From the NCBI GenBank assembly GCA_010093515.1, contig MU001687.1:72070-136069 (forward strand): DNA of 64,000 nt, given 5' to 3'. The notes under the pieces are model-generated. The model was given only the letters and a program-made list of their open reading frames with translations. It was not told where the DNA came from and searched no databases. The position numbers and the translations under genes are program-made. How positions within the stretch are numbered: position 1 is the stretch's first letter; each line of letters starts with the position of its first letter. The DNA is from Lineolata rhizophorae. Taxonomy: Eukaryota > Ascomycota > Dothideomycetes > Lineolatales > Lineolataceae. Positions 1-12,788 of the stretch are shown here, piece after piece.

Positions 1-823
1 TGAAACATCGCGCGTAGTAGTGGTGGTGATGGTTGCCAAGAAATTCTGAGCGACTCGGTGGGGTGAGCGACTTGGTGGAATACGTTAGTAGAAGTATGTA
101 GATGGCGACCAATCAATGCGTGAGAAATTTCCCACCATGCGACAATACCACTGAACGTCTTAATCACTAGCCAAGGCATTACAAAAGCGATAGAACTCGG
201 GCTATCGGCGGTTCTGTATTCAGCATCACTATAAACATACAGCACAGAGGCACGGCTCCGTGTCTCGTAGAAGCATGGTAAGCTCGGTTAGTACGTGCAG
301 AAAATTGATAGTTTCTTGCTCCAGACCCCCAAGAATCACCTGGAATTTCGAAAGAGCGTCCGGAACATCATCGACTAAAAAGGATGGGCACCTGATCGAA
401 ATTCAGAATTCCTTGGACTACCTTCTGGGGCAGAGAGCTTCTAGGGCGGCGAAGTCTCGCCAACCATCGTCTGATAACTCTGCGACCAAAAGGCACAAAT
501 CCTCATCGTCACGCTAGCGGTGTGACCCTACAGAGTTGAGAAAAGGTCGGCGTCCCTACGTATCAAAGATGAGTCAGGCAACTAATCGTGAAACCACAGG
601 ATAAGTTCATGGCCCGTACAACTTTGGTAAGCAACATACTGCCTTTAGCTACGGCACTTCTTTTCCTCCATCCTTTGTTTGTATGTAAGAGCGAGTAGCT
701 TCGCCCTCCCAAAATCAACACCGAATTGGATTACTAAGGGCCTTGGCACTTACATGGCAAATCCACATTATAATGATTTCGTGGCTGTACATCTCGTCGC
801 CCCCAACACCCTTTTTCCCAACT

Positions 824-1121
824 GCACGTGATTTCTTTGCCTTTTTTTTTTAAAAAAAAAATGGATGTTAGGTTTTCTCCCTTACACACACACACAATAC
901 TCATACACCACTTTTTACTCAAGTTGCCTTTGCCCACACACACTTAAAAGCTTTCTTTACTTTTGTTTGGCTTTTACTCTCCTTGTCCAAAAGTTAGCCA
1001 ACAAACAGCAGTTGTTCCTTCGAACCAGAAGACACGATGCCATGAAGCAGTGAAGACGTGACTCCTCTCTTGTTCTTTGGTGTTGGTTCCAGGTAAAGTG
1101 CTTTACCTGCTACATTATGAT
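824..1121 (+). repeat. Diverged direct repeat, copy A
   Basis: A segment beginning GCACGTGATTTCTTTGCC (824) and a segment at about 1013-1121 (with GACACGATGCCATGAAGCAG) match copy B at 1764-1906 in the same order and orientation. Copy A carries about 165 extra bases between the two matching parts, containing CA-rich and pyrimidine-rich runs. The differences seen are mainly C/T and A/G transitions plus small indels, as expected of an old duplicated repeat. No coding capacity is visible. Confidence 0.6.
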
Positions 1122-1218
1122 AGTTATAGGCAGGGTTGTCCTACACAATGGAGCGGAGTCTAGGATCACAGACCTCAAAATTTTGGTTTTTTTTTTTAAG
1201 AGTGGGCTTCCTAAAAGT

Positions 1219-1690
1219 GTCTAGTGATTACCCGGACGAAAAACCCATCCAAAACCCTACGGGTAAACCCCACCCGGTGGGTCACACAACATAGAATTAT
1301 GGTCCATAATGGGGTAGGATTTAGGACTCTAAACCCCAAAATTTCGGGGGTTTCTTGGGGTGGGTTTTCTAGAATAGTTTAATGATTAGCTAAATAAGAA
1401 ACCCAACCACAAACTCCATAGGGTTGACCTACGCCACTATGAACCATAGTCCACGATAGGGTAGGGTTTGTATTATTGGAGATAAGCTTTTTTACGTCGA
1501 TATGGTGGGTTTTTAAGGTTAAATAATAGTGACCACAAACCCCGTAGTGGCAGATTTTTTGATGACTAATCACTCCCCAATTGAACCTAATGCCAAGACT
1601 TCAACCCCTAATAAATTTTCGCCACGAGAGAAATCTAATCTCTAACCCAATAGACCCCACCCAATCGTGGACCATAGACAGGATTTCATT
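1219..1690. repeat. Three degenerate tandem-like units of about 150-180 bp
   Basis: Three neighbouring stretches (about 1219-1350, 1377-1490 and 1560-1690) share the same order of short blocks. Each has a TGATTA/TGACTA-like start, runs resembling AACCCCACCC, then GTCCATAATGGGGTAGGATT or a close variant (GTCCACGATAGGGTAGGGTT near 1450; TGGACCATAGACAGGATT near 1664). They are heavily diverged and AT-enriched. They lie between the two copies of the 824/1764 direct repeat. Function unknown; a decayed repeat is the simplest reading. Confidence 0.4.
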
Positions 1691-1763
1691 GTAAAGGTAT
1701 TTAGTCTAATCTAGCCACATGAGGCAGCACCACCCCTAACCCCCTTTTTTTTTTCTAGTAATT

Positions 1764-1906
1764 GCACGTGATTTCGTTGCCCTTTTAAGTTGCTTCTCCG
1801 AACTAGAAAACACGATGCCGTGAAGCAGCGAAGACGTGACGCCTCCTTTGTTCTTTTGTGCTGTTTCTTGTTTCTAGGTAAAGTGCTCTACCCTGCTACA
1901 ATATGA
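1764..1906 (+). repeat. Diverged direct repeat, copy B
   Basis: This matches copy A (824-846 and 1013-1121): GCACGTGATTTCGTTGCC, then AACACGATGCCGTGAAGCAG and a shared tail containing AGGTAAAGTGCT. The two copies flank the degenerate units at 1219-1690. No open frame is associated with it. Confidence 0.6.
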
Positions 1907-2018
1907 GCATTGAATTATCGCTGCGCGATACCTGTCTGAAGCCTGGGCATGCCGAGGTATAGTACTACGCCATAAGTCTTGCCCCACCCTAAGATTTATG
2001 GAGGTCTGCATTACTCTT

Positions 2019-2936
2019 CTATGAATAATTTCTTAATAACTCCCCACCTAATTTATCAGGATAATATTCTAGACTAGTACCTTTTGCTTTTTGTACAGCA
2101 GCTAATCCACGAGATATCAAGTTAGTACACCTCTAGATTAACTCCTATAGCATAGCTATCCAGACCTATTTACAGGCCCTTATAAAGGCCTAGAATTCTG
2201 CCTTAGATCCACCCATCTTAAGGACCTAAGGGTGGTCTTTTGTAATCTGCTTCTTTAGGAAGTGCTAGAGGTACTTAATTAGGTTTAAATCTGGTGATTT
2301 TGGGAGCTATTCTATGTTCTAGATTCTATACTCTTTAGGCTAATTTAGGACAGTCCTTGCTGTATAGGGAGGAGCGCTATCTTATTACTAAAGGAAGCTA
2401 GGTTGGTAGAGGTCAAGGAGAGATCTTTCGAATAACTACGAGGGTTGTCCGTTTCTATATTTACAAAGGGAGATCTACTATCGTACTATATAAACCCAAA
2501 GAACATTTAAGTAATACCCTTACCTTTAGACTTCTCTATAGGGAGCCTAAAGACCTAAATAGTATCCCCTCCTGCTCTAGGAAGGGTAATCCTTTATCTT
2601 TTACGCGAATCTAAGTCTCCTTTTCCGGTCATCATTTGATAACTTTGGCCTCTTCTTAGTAATCTAGCTTAGGATACGATAGATGTTATCTTAGAGATAG
2701 GGAGCCCGTAATTCGTCTTTTAGTCTAGAATAGGCGATTTTTAGCTGTTTTTTTACTATCCGAATAATAAAACGTTCCGTGCAAGCAGAAAGCTTTTTTA
2801 ACCCTCCCGGATAAGGTTGTAATTTAAGAGAGTTTATTTCTAAGATGCGTATTTTAGTACGATAGATTATTTTACGATCTACACCGTACTCGCGCGCCAT
2901 TTTTATTATCAGTATATTAGCTAAAAGAGAGGCCAA
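2019..2936 (-). pseudogene. Degenerate Tc1/mariner-family transposase (DNA transposon relic)
   Basis: Read on the minus strand, translated fragments occur in the order expected of a fungal Tc1/mariner transposase. First comes an N-terminal helix-turn-helix region (AREYGVDRKIIYRTK, then PGGLKKLS and IVKKQLKIAYSRLKDEL) at 2936-2691. A stretch resembling the linker follows (NIYRILS, KKRPKLSNDDRKRRLRFA). The catalytic-core signature DSAPPYTARTVLN lies near 2340-2385. Then come SPDLNLIKYL and a C-terminal tail ending LGGELLRNYS before a stop at 2019-2021. Many in-frame stops and an AT-biased composition show that it is dead. C-to-T decay consistent with repeat-induced point mutation is an inference. 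I could not find convincing terminal inverted repeats, so the element boundaries are unknown. Confidence 0.8.
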
Positions 2937-4825
<1,889 letters not shown>

Positions 4826-5448
4826 GATGATTGATGTGAGAGAGAAGAGAAAGAGGGGTAAGGATGTGTGCGTGTTTGGCGTGGGAGCGTGTTGACGAGA
4901 GGCGCGTGTGGGTTGCGGTGGGAAGCGTCTGCTATGTAGGTACCAGGCAAGGAGGGCGGCGGGGGGGGAGCGCGGCGGCTTTTGAACCCGGCGGCGGCGG
5001 GCGCAAATCACCGGCGGACGCGATCCCGGCGGCTGCCGAGAAGCGCAGCGTGGTCGGGGCCGCTCCCAACGCGTCGGGCGCGTGTTGTGGTTGCCCGAAC
5101 GGGCCTAGCACGCCGGTCCTAGACCCAGCCCGATGCGATGCGATGATTGGCCCGCGCGCCGCGCCCTTCAGGTCCTGCCGGGCGCGGCCTTGCTGCACTT
5201 GCGCACTTCGATCTGGCCAAGCCCAAGCGCGCCTGCCTGCGACCGCCTGCGCGCTCAAATCAACAGCCCTGCGTCAGGCCCCCGCCCCGCCCCATAAGTA
5301 GCCTCTGTCGCCCGCCCTGCTCCATCCTTCTTCCACTCCACTCCACCGCCACACGCCTCTCTCTCTCTCTGCCTGCGAGGTCCCGTGCCCAAGTTCCATC
5401 AACAACTCCAACTTTTTCAGCCTTTTTTTTTATCAACTTTCCATCGAA
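4826..5448. promoter_or_regulatory. Divergent H4/H3 promoter
   Basis: This 623-bp region separates the start codons of the divergent H4 and H3 genes. It is GC-rich around 4960-5290, has an inverted CCAAT box (ATTGG at about 5146-5150) and a TC-rich leader (CTCTCTCTCTCTCTG near 5350) upstream of H3. A shared promoter driving replication-coupled expression of both histones follows from the arrangement. The individual sites are only suggestive. Confidence 0.75.
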
Positions 5449-6072
5449 ATGGCTCGTACCAAGCAAACTGCCCGTAAGTATTGATACCCTTTAGCGTTAT
5501 TCGAGTCTCCGTCGCATCGCTGCCGCCCTTGGCGTTGTGCGACCGGTCGCGTCGTCGCGCGCTATCTGCCAAGATCAACACCACCCTTCGACGTCATCGC
5601 GATGCGGTCGCTTACTCTATTTACAGGCAAGTCCACTGGTGGCAAGGCCCCTCGTAAGCAGCTCGCCTCCAAGGCTGCTCGCAAGTCTGCTCCGTCCACC
5701 GGCGGCGTCAAGAAGCCTCACCGCTACAAGCCTGGTAAGCAACCGCTCTTAGCACGGCGCGCCGCCGCGACTTTTCGGCTGACAAATGCGTCAGGTACCG
5801 TCGCTCTCCGTGAGATCCGTCGTTACCAGAAGTCGACGGAACTTCTCATCCGCAAGCTGCCCTTCCAGCGCCTGGTTCGTGAGATCGCCCAGGACTTCAA
5901 GTCCGATCTCCGCTTCCAGAGCTCTGCCATCGGTGCCCTGCAGGAGTCCGTCGAGGCCTACCTCGTCTCTCTTTTCGAGGATACCAACCTTTGCGCTATT
6001 CACGCTAAGCGTGTCACTATCCAGTCCAAGGATATCCAGCTTGCCCGTCGCCTCCGCGGCGAGCGTTCTTAA
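5449..6072 (+). CDS. hH3: Histone H3
   Basis: Core nucleosome histone. Exons 5449-5473 (25 nt), 5627-5734 and 5795-6072 join to 136 codons plus stop. The product begins [20 protein letters not shown], so K4, K9, K14 and the K9-S10 pair are all present. It continues through KSAPSTGG (K27) and GGVKKPHR (K36, K37). The globular domain is complete ([50 protein letters not shown]) and it ends GERS. Both introns are GT-AG and frame-consistent. It is divergently paired with histone H4. This looks like the canonical replication-dependent H3, not a CENP-A variant, because the loop and tail are unmodified. Confidence 0.98.
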
Positions 6073-7101
6073 GCTGGGAGCCGTAGTGGCGTGCCCCATC
6101 GGTGTCATGGCCGCGCCGGCCCCTTCACCTTTCTCGGCTCGGCTGGTGTACTGATGGACATGGTTGGGGGTTTCCGGCTGTTTTCATTGGCGTTAGGGTC
6201 GGATGAATTGCCCATGGGTAACTGTCACGGGCTACTGGGTTCTCTTTCCTTACCGGGTGCACTATTCATGGTGCCTCATGCATGCTGTAAATTAATCGGC
6301 TGGGATTCAATGAATCAATGATTTCAAAAACCCATGGCAGAATATGGTGTAACCGACTGGATGAGTCATGTGCATAGTTATTGCCAACGTGTTGTTTTGA
6401 CCTGTTGGATTGACTAACTTGCATCGTGGTGTCGACCCTTGCGCCATTTAACCGTCGCGTACGGGATAATGTTATGGACATCGAGCCTGTCCTAGACTGG
6501 TTGCACCTAGTAACAGCGGTTTATGCCTGCTGGGCTTCGAGGCTCCCCTTGTGCTGTACGTTCGCATTGTTGATCGTATGTAGTAAGTGGTGGATGTTAG
6601 GCGTTCCCACATCCACCACCGAGTCAGGTTGATTTTGTTCGAAGCCCGCGTTTGCTAAGAATGTTTGATATATTAAACGCATCATGCGTGAATCTTTCCA
6701 AGGAAAATGGGGCACCCGCGTGGGACTAGCTTCTATGTACATCCCAATAGATGTTGTACGGCGACAAAGAGGAAAGGCCAAGCTCAAAAAGAACCGAAAG
6801 TTATTAGACACGATTAAACGGGAATGAAATCAGTCAAACGTTGGGAAAAGGGAAGTGAGGAGATTCGTGAAGTCGTTAACGTTGATGGTAGGACTGCAGA
6901 CACGTGGAGAGATCGCGGGTTGCGTTCACCGTAGCGGCTCGCTGGCGTGCCAATGGCTCTGGTATGTACAGTAGAGCTTGGCGCCAGGAGAATTTGGACA
7001 AAACGAGACAAAGGTTTTTGCATGAAGTCTCCACAATAGAGATTTCAAACACCGAAATTGCCGCATACGAAGAGAAAAGGCTGGACAAAGAGGTATAGCG
7101 A
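6073..7101. other. Convergent intergenic region, H3 / RasGEF 3' ends
   Basis: No gene is visible. The region should hold the 3' untranslated regions of H3 (plus strand) and of the RasGEF gene (minus strand). Overlapping small frames on both strands show no family signature and appear to be chance. Confidence 0.6.
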
Positions 7102-10100
7102 TCATTCGAGCTTGCGACTTTGCGAAGTAATTTCCTCGTCGCTTAGCGCGGCCATCCAAAGACACTTGGAAATGATGGTCGGGTCCGGTTTGAATTGGTA
7201 TTTGGAGCTCGCTTCCAGGAGCCTAAGCAAGCTCTTCACGATAGTGGCAGAAGTATGGTGCCTTTCAAAGTTCACAAGAGGCTCTGCATCAGCCCGAGGG
7301 CTCTTGAGGTACGGCGGTTTCTGTGCGTTATAAACTAGGTCCCGAGTGTAGATACCTGGACCACGCGCAAATTTGTTAGCCCATGGTCCAAATTGCCAGG
7401 GAAAAGGCGCACGTACCGATGAAAGGAATGCATCCGGCTTCTATTCTTCCCGTTTCCATCTCTACCCTGAGATTGTGGAAATTTCGGACTGGTTGAACTA
7501 ATGACTCTAGCTCTTTTAGTGTTTTCATGTCCGCCGCTGGAACGAGTTCCCACGTCTTTGCCAACCTCGAACAGTCAGCTGAGAGCAATGCGATCGTGAT
7601 CTGATACATTGTGGCGTAATTGCGAATCTCCCTGCATTTGGCTGCGATGTGGATGTACTTGACGATGCAAGCAACGCGTTCTTCGATGTTTTCGGTCATG
7701 ACACATTCGGATACGGCCCATTTCACCATAAGATTAAATCTCGCAATAACGACGTCCACTCCCCGCGGATCCTGCGTGCGGAGATACTCCACCCAGTCGC
7801 GGATCGAAGGCGAACTATGTTTCCAGCGGAGCTCGATCAGTTCTTTCCAGTCAATCTCCTCCAACGCATCCTTCTCGATTATCGTGAATTGCTGTGCTAA
7901 GGTTTCCGAGTCGTAAGCAAGAACGAACGGTAGATGAGCGCTTGGTCGAGACGTGTCTTTCTGCACGGGCGGCCGGTGCTCAGAGATACCTGGGCTCGTG
8001 ACTTGTTTTTGGGGTGGCCTTGCCTGGGCTCCATCCCGCTGTTTCGTGATAAGGTCGGGAGCTGATTGACCTTCGTGTACATTGCCCGCGGGGCTCTTCG
8101 GGGACGGATGGGTGCGCGTCTTGGCCGTAAGAGGCGGAGTGGGAGGGTGACGAAGCGGATGAGTGAACACCTCGTGCTGGTCATCTACGTTCGCCGGTTC
8201 GTCATCGAAAAAGCTTCTCACGCCGTGACTCGCTGTCTCCGAGTCGTCGAGAACTTCGGAAGAAAGGTCGGAGGACAAATCGCTCAGGTCCCGGTCTTCT
8301 TCGAGCAAAAACGATCCGTTCATCGGCGATTTCGGCATTGTACTACCTTTTGGAATCCGCTTCATGCTCTCCGTTTCCTCGACGTACTCCAGGGACGAGT
8401 TTGGCGACGTAATTGATTGGTCAGGTTGGCTGTGTATCGGTTCGCCGGGGGCGGCGATGTTGGGGGTGCGAGATCGCGCCCACTGTTGGCTATATCGCAC
8501 GCGTTTCATGGCAGACGCATCGCTCAAACCGCGTTCCAGCAAAGGGATAGAAGAGTAGGACTCCTCCGACTCTGCCATAGAACGGGACTGGACAGCGATT
8601 TGGGGGGAGATTAAATCGGTCGAAGAAGGCGACATTTGAAAGCTCAAAGCTTGCTGTAACCTGTGATCCGAGTTTGCGGACGCCTGTGTGACTGTGCCGT
8701 GCGACGTCCCTTCGGACCGGCTGCGGACGTGACGGTCCGGAGTGTGGGCGTCCTTGTGGCCCTCGGTCTCGTCGCCGTCGGCTCCAGAAGAGGCATTTCT
8801 AGCTTCTTGAGTTCGCTTTTTGTACCGTCCTTCAAGTTTCATGAGAGCTGACTCGATGCCGCCGTCTTCGTCGCTGTCCGGAAGCGCCGCAAGCTTTGCC
8901 ACCTCTGCTTCGAAAGAGGGCCTCATGTTAGGCTGAGAGGAGCGCGTCTCCATCAACGATAGGCGGCGCCTCGAGATACTTGGCTTTTCCACGTTCGTCG
9001 CCTCTCCTGCGCTTTCGGCGCCGGGATCGCTGGCTGCACGCTCGACACTATGCGATCGCATGTCGTTTGGTGTGTATACAATCGAATTGGGGAGAGAAAG
9101 CGTATGGTCAGATATGGATCCGGTGGATCGGGGCCTTTGAATGTGCTCGAGGTCATGGACATTGTGGGCTGCTCGGAGGTCTCCACCTGGTCTACGACGT
9201 AGAGGACGAAGCGGCTTTACTTCTGGCGTATTCTCTTCCGGACCATGAAATGAATACATGCCGCCGCCGCTCTTCGTCCCGAAGCCTTGACCGTAGTTGC
9301 TACTCGTCATTCCGCTGTGGTACGATGCCAACCGCCTCAATGAATTGGTCTGAGACCGCATTGTGCTAACAGATTTCGTGCGACGAGGAAACCAAAAGCT
9401 TCTCTCGGAGAGGTTGTTCCCACTGACGATTGAATCCTTTGTAACCGTATCACCGCTTCGCGTCTGGGTGGTTGGCGTAGATCCCAGCACTCTCTCGAGG
9501 GAGCTTAGGTGGGAACTATGGGGTTCAGTTCCTCTGGTTAGCCGCGCCGACACCGGCACCCTGGTAGGTTTTGTCCCGCCTGGCAGACTGCGCTGAGGGT
9601 AGAAAGACTTCAGATCTTTGACGTCAATCGGCAAGGCACCAGACATGAAAGGGAAATCGATAGGACCAGTGTCATCCATAATGACAATGGACCTGCTGCC
9701 CGCCGTCACGTTGCTGTGGAACCGTCTGCCGGTCGGAGGATTCAAGCTCTGGTTCCGCGGTGGCACATTCAGGTAATTGTTACGTCCGTCGCTGAAAGAG
9801 CCGGTATGAAGATATCGCTGTCTTTCCGGCTTCGTTTCTTCCTCCCGGATGGCTTCTTTGAAGCTTGCTTCGACCTTTGCCGCCAAAAGATCGATTCGAA
9901 GTCGAGGGCGGGCGCGATCCGGCCTTTTGGATAGCTCAATGTTGGCGCTGTAGGCTCCACCGTGGTCTTTCGCAGCCGGCGTATTAGACTGCTGGTCTGC
10001 ATGGCCGCCGTGAACGGTCCCGGAGCCCCCAGGTTGCTTGCTGCTTAGAACGCGGCGGACACTGCCGAGGATTCTTCTGACGCCGGGTGTGGACCCAAGA

Positions 10101-12226
10101 CTGGGCTTGAGCAATTCATTCGCTTCAGCATCGGTGAAAGCCTTCACTGGGCGATTGCTGCTCATCGGCTTAACGTCGATGAAGGGTGAGCCCGGGTGGA
10201 ACACTGCACCCCGCACCAAGCTCCCCGGAAACGGAACGTTTATAGACGGCGGCTTCGTAGCTTTTGACAATGGAAGGGGGGCACGATGGTCCCTCAACGC
10301 GTCGGAGAAGCTCCCGCTTCGCTTGTGCGAATGCGAATGAGAAGGCCGGCTCGGTTTCGAGGACGCCGCGTGATTCGGACTCATGCTAGGGCCTACCGGA
10401 ACAGGGTGGGGATAGAGTGGGCGATCACCCCCGGGGTCGGCGCGGAGGAGCGGACGGACCGGGATGGAGCAAGAAAGGGCCTGCAGGCTGCGCTCGCTGA
10501 TGGGTGATACTGGAGCGGCCTCGTTGTGCTGCGAGGAAAATGGAGCGGATGACGTTGACGGTTGCGCCAGATGACGGGAATCGGCCTTGCCAGAGAGAGG
10601 TGCATGGAGGGCTCCTCCTTGGCCGATGGTGCCCTCCTGAAGCACGGTCTCTCGGTCGGGGGCGTTTGGAATAGAGAGAGGTTCGACCAAGGCGAAGCTC
10701 GAGGACTCCCCGGACGGGAACCAGCCACCGGGGACAATGTCATCGTCTGGCAGTTCTCGCCCGTTTAGGGCAAGCGGGTTTTCCCAATACAGCGCACAAG
10801 TTCTGCGCCAGCACTTCTTGAGCTCGCCAACGATCTTGAGATCACCGCCACCGCCGTCACTTCGTCGGCGGAGCTCTCGAGCTAGCTCATTCACAAGCTC
10901 GCAGAAATACAGGCGGAGGTCATAACTCGGCACAAAATCGTCGACGAAGTAGTTCAGGATCCAGTGTCTCAAGGCAACGAAGGTGCGAACTCGTACGATT
11001 CTCCCAAAGTCGTCCGCGCGATAGACAGCCCACTTCAGGCGGGCGATCAGGTAAGTGGCGAGGTCAGTGCTGGAAGTGAAGCCGCGAAACGTGAGGAAGA
11101 AATCCGACAAGAGCTCGTAGTCGAGAAAGCTCGGCGACGTAATGTGCGCTATGAGGCGCGAGGGAGTAGCGGCGACGATGTCGCCGGTGCTCGGCGAAAA
11201 GCGCACAATCGAAGAGTCATCAGGGTTGGCGGTCAGGGAGTCGTACATCTGGAGGATGGCGGGCATCGTCGTCGGTGTCGGTGTTGGCGTCGGCGTCGTG
11301 CCCGACGACGTTAGGGCCGAGCCACGAGAGGCGGGTTTGTCTGCAGTGCTGCGCTTGGTGAACCGCGGGCTGGAGTGGGCGTAGGCGTCGGAATGGCGAC
11401 GGGATAGGACGGAAGCGCGCGTCATGCCCGGGGGCACGGGGAATAGCTTGTCATAATCGGCTTTGGAGAAAACGGACGACCGCAGGTCCTCGGTGCCGGC
11501 GGCGTTGGAGTGGGTATAAGCGGAACTGCGGAGGATCGCAGTGCCTTTGGCGCTAAACCGAGGCGTTCCTAGGCGATAGTGGGGGATGGAAATGTCGAGA
11601 TGGGGCCACGAGGCGCCACTGTCGGCGGTCCGGGGCCGTCGGGTGGAAGGGCGGTCGATGACGACCTTGAAGGTGCCCGGGTCGAGCGCCTGAGACTGAG
11701 CATGCTGATCGTCGCCGGTGGAGAAGGAGTGGGCGCGCAGGTGATGGTTGTGGCGGACGACCTGGGTGGGCGCAGAAGAGAAGGCGCTACCACGCCACGC
11801 GGAGCTGGGGGGACGCAGCAGGCCTGCGCCGCCAGCGGCCCTAGGGCGGGCGCTGTCCGGCGGCGTGACGGGGGGAAAAACGAAGGGCGTGGGCGACGCG
11901 ATGGAGCGCTGGGGAGCGGCGCGCACGATGGGCCTGAGATAGAGGACGCCGCGGCCGACGTTTGCGACGGCGAACTGCCGGCCACCGTCGCGCAGGCCGC
12001 CGGGCGTGTCGGGGGACAGAGGGCGGCCGGCGCTGGCGTGGCGCGCGCGGCGCAGCTCCTCCTTACTGTCCTTAGTGCGGCGGATCGACTGCTGGCGGCG
12101 GGTGCTCTTGGGGCGCCGCCCGGCGGCGACGTCACGAACGGCAGCAGCGGGCGCGACGGGCCCAGGCGCGGTCTCGCGGGCGACAGACGGGCTCACGCCG
12201 AGCCGGGCGCGGTCGTGGACGGCCAT
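7102..12226 (-). CDS. lte1: Ras guanine-nucleotide exchange factor, Lte1/CDC25 type
   Basis: Predicted GDP/GTP exchange factor for a Ras-like GTPase. Two exons, 7417-12226 and 7355-7102, give about 1687 residues. I start at the ATG at 12226 (MAVHDRARLG) because the frame upstream has no other ATG. A RasGEF N-terminal (REM) module spans roughly residues 325-480 (DYELLSDFFLTFRGF, VRTFVALRHWILNYFVDDFV). About 950 low-complexity Ser/Pro/Arg-rich residues follow. The catalytic RasGEF domain occupies about 1435-1687 (LAQQFTIIEKDALEEIDWKE, IARFNLMVKWAVSECVM, then IYTRDLVYNAQKPPYLKSPR in exon 2). No N-terminal SH3 domain is seen. That, together with the REM sequence, fits the Lte1-type protein of filamentous fungi better than classical Cdc25. 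In yeast Lte1 acts at the bud cortex in mitotic exit; the role here is inferred. The intron interrupts the catalytic domain (GT-AG, 61 bp). Confidence 0.9.
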
Positions 12227-12788
12227 TGCTGCTCTCCATGCTTCGCTAAGGGGCCGGGCAAGGAGGCGCACGAAGGGCGGGCCTCACGGCCGACCGACGA
12301 GAGCACAGGGCAGGAAGCCGGTGTGAATGGTGGTGCTGGTGGAAGTGAAGGTGGTGATTGAGATGGAGGAAGTGGAGTAGTTTAGAGGTGGAGTGCAGAA
12401 CTCGGGATGGACCCGACTTCCAGCTGGACTTAGGTAAGCACTGTAACATACGTGGCCCACGAACAGATAGCGGATCGTAGCGCAGCCGCCGCTCGTGCGC
12501 GGACGCCGCCGTACTATGTCATGCACAATTGTCATTATAGAGTCGTATGCTCTACTATATACTTCACACGCACGTGCACGTTTCATGCTTTTGAAGCCGT
12601 GCATTTAGACCCGGGCGACTATCTAACGGGCTGGTTTTCTGCCCTGCTCTGCTCCAATGCAGCGTTCGGCGGGACGGCGAGGAGTGCCTCGGAGAAGGAG
12701 TGGCGGTAGGGGTAGTAGTAGCGGTAGTGACGGTAGAAGAAGTAGAAGCAGGAGCAGTAGCAGCAGCGGTAGTGGTGATGTTGGCGCT
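12227..12788. other. Intergenic, RasGEF upstream / LENG1-like downstream
   Basis: Contains the RasGEF promoter side (12227-12500, with purine-rich GGTGGTGATTGAGATGGAGG-like runs) and the 3' region of the neighbouring minus-strand gene. No independent gene is visible. Confidence 0.6.

Larger units (their letters stand above)
1..2018. other. AT-rich gene-free left flank
   Basis: No convincing gene is visible. The sequence is AT-rich with long A/T runs (for example around 840-860 and 1180-1197) and frequent stops in all frames. A short open frame runs from about 194 to a stop at 517 on the plus strand and ends in a Lys/Arg/Ser-rich stretch. It has no clear ATG context and no recognisable family, so I did not call it. 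Diverged repeats at 824-1906 are listed separately. The composition resembles repeat-rich DNA altered by repeat-induced point mutation, which is an inference from appearance only. Confidence 0.6.

Noticed and set aside
194-517. Plus-strand open frame ending in a basic Ser-rich tail
   Set aside because: No ATG at its start, no recognised domain and no clear upstream exon inside the window. It could be the last exon of a gene beginning outside, but this is not supported.
12227-12271. Extension of the RasGEF frame upstream of 12226
   Set aside because: The extended frame starts with GTG, not ATG. The first ATG is at 12226.
11579-12361. Plus-strand frame antisense to the RasGEF N-terminus
   Set aside because: A mirror of the GC-rich low-complexity coding strand, with no family motif.
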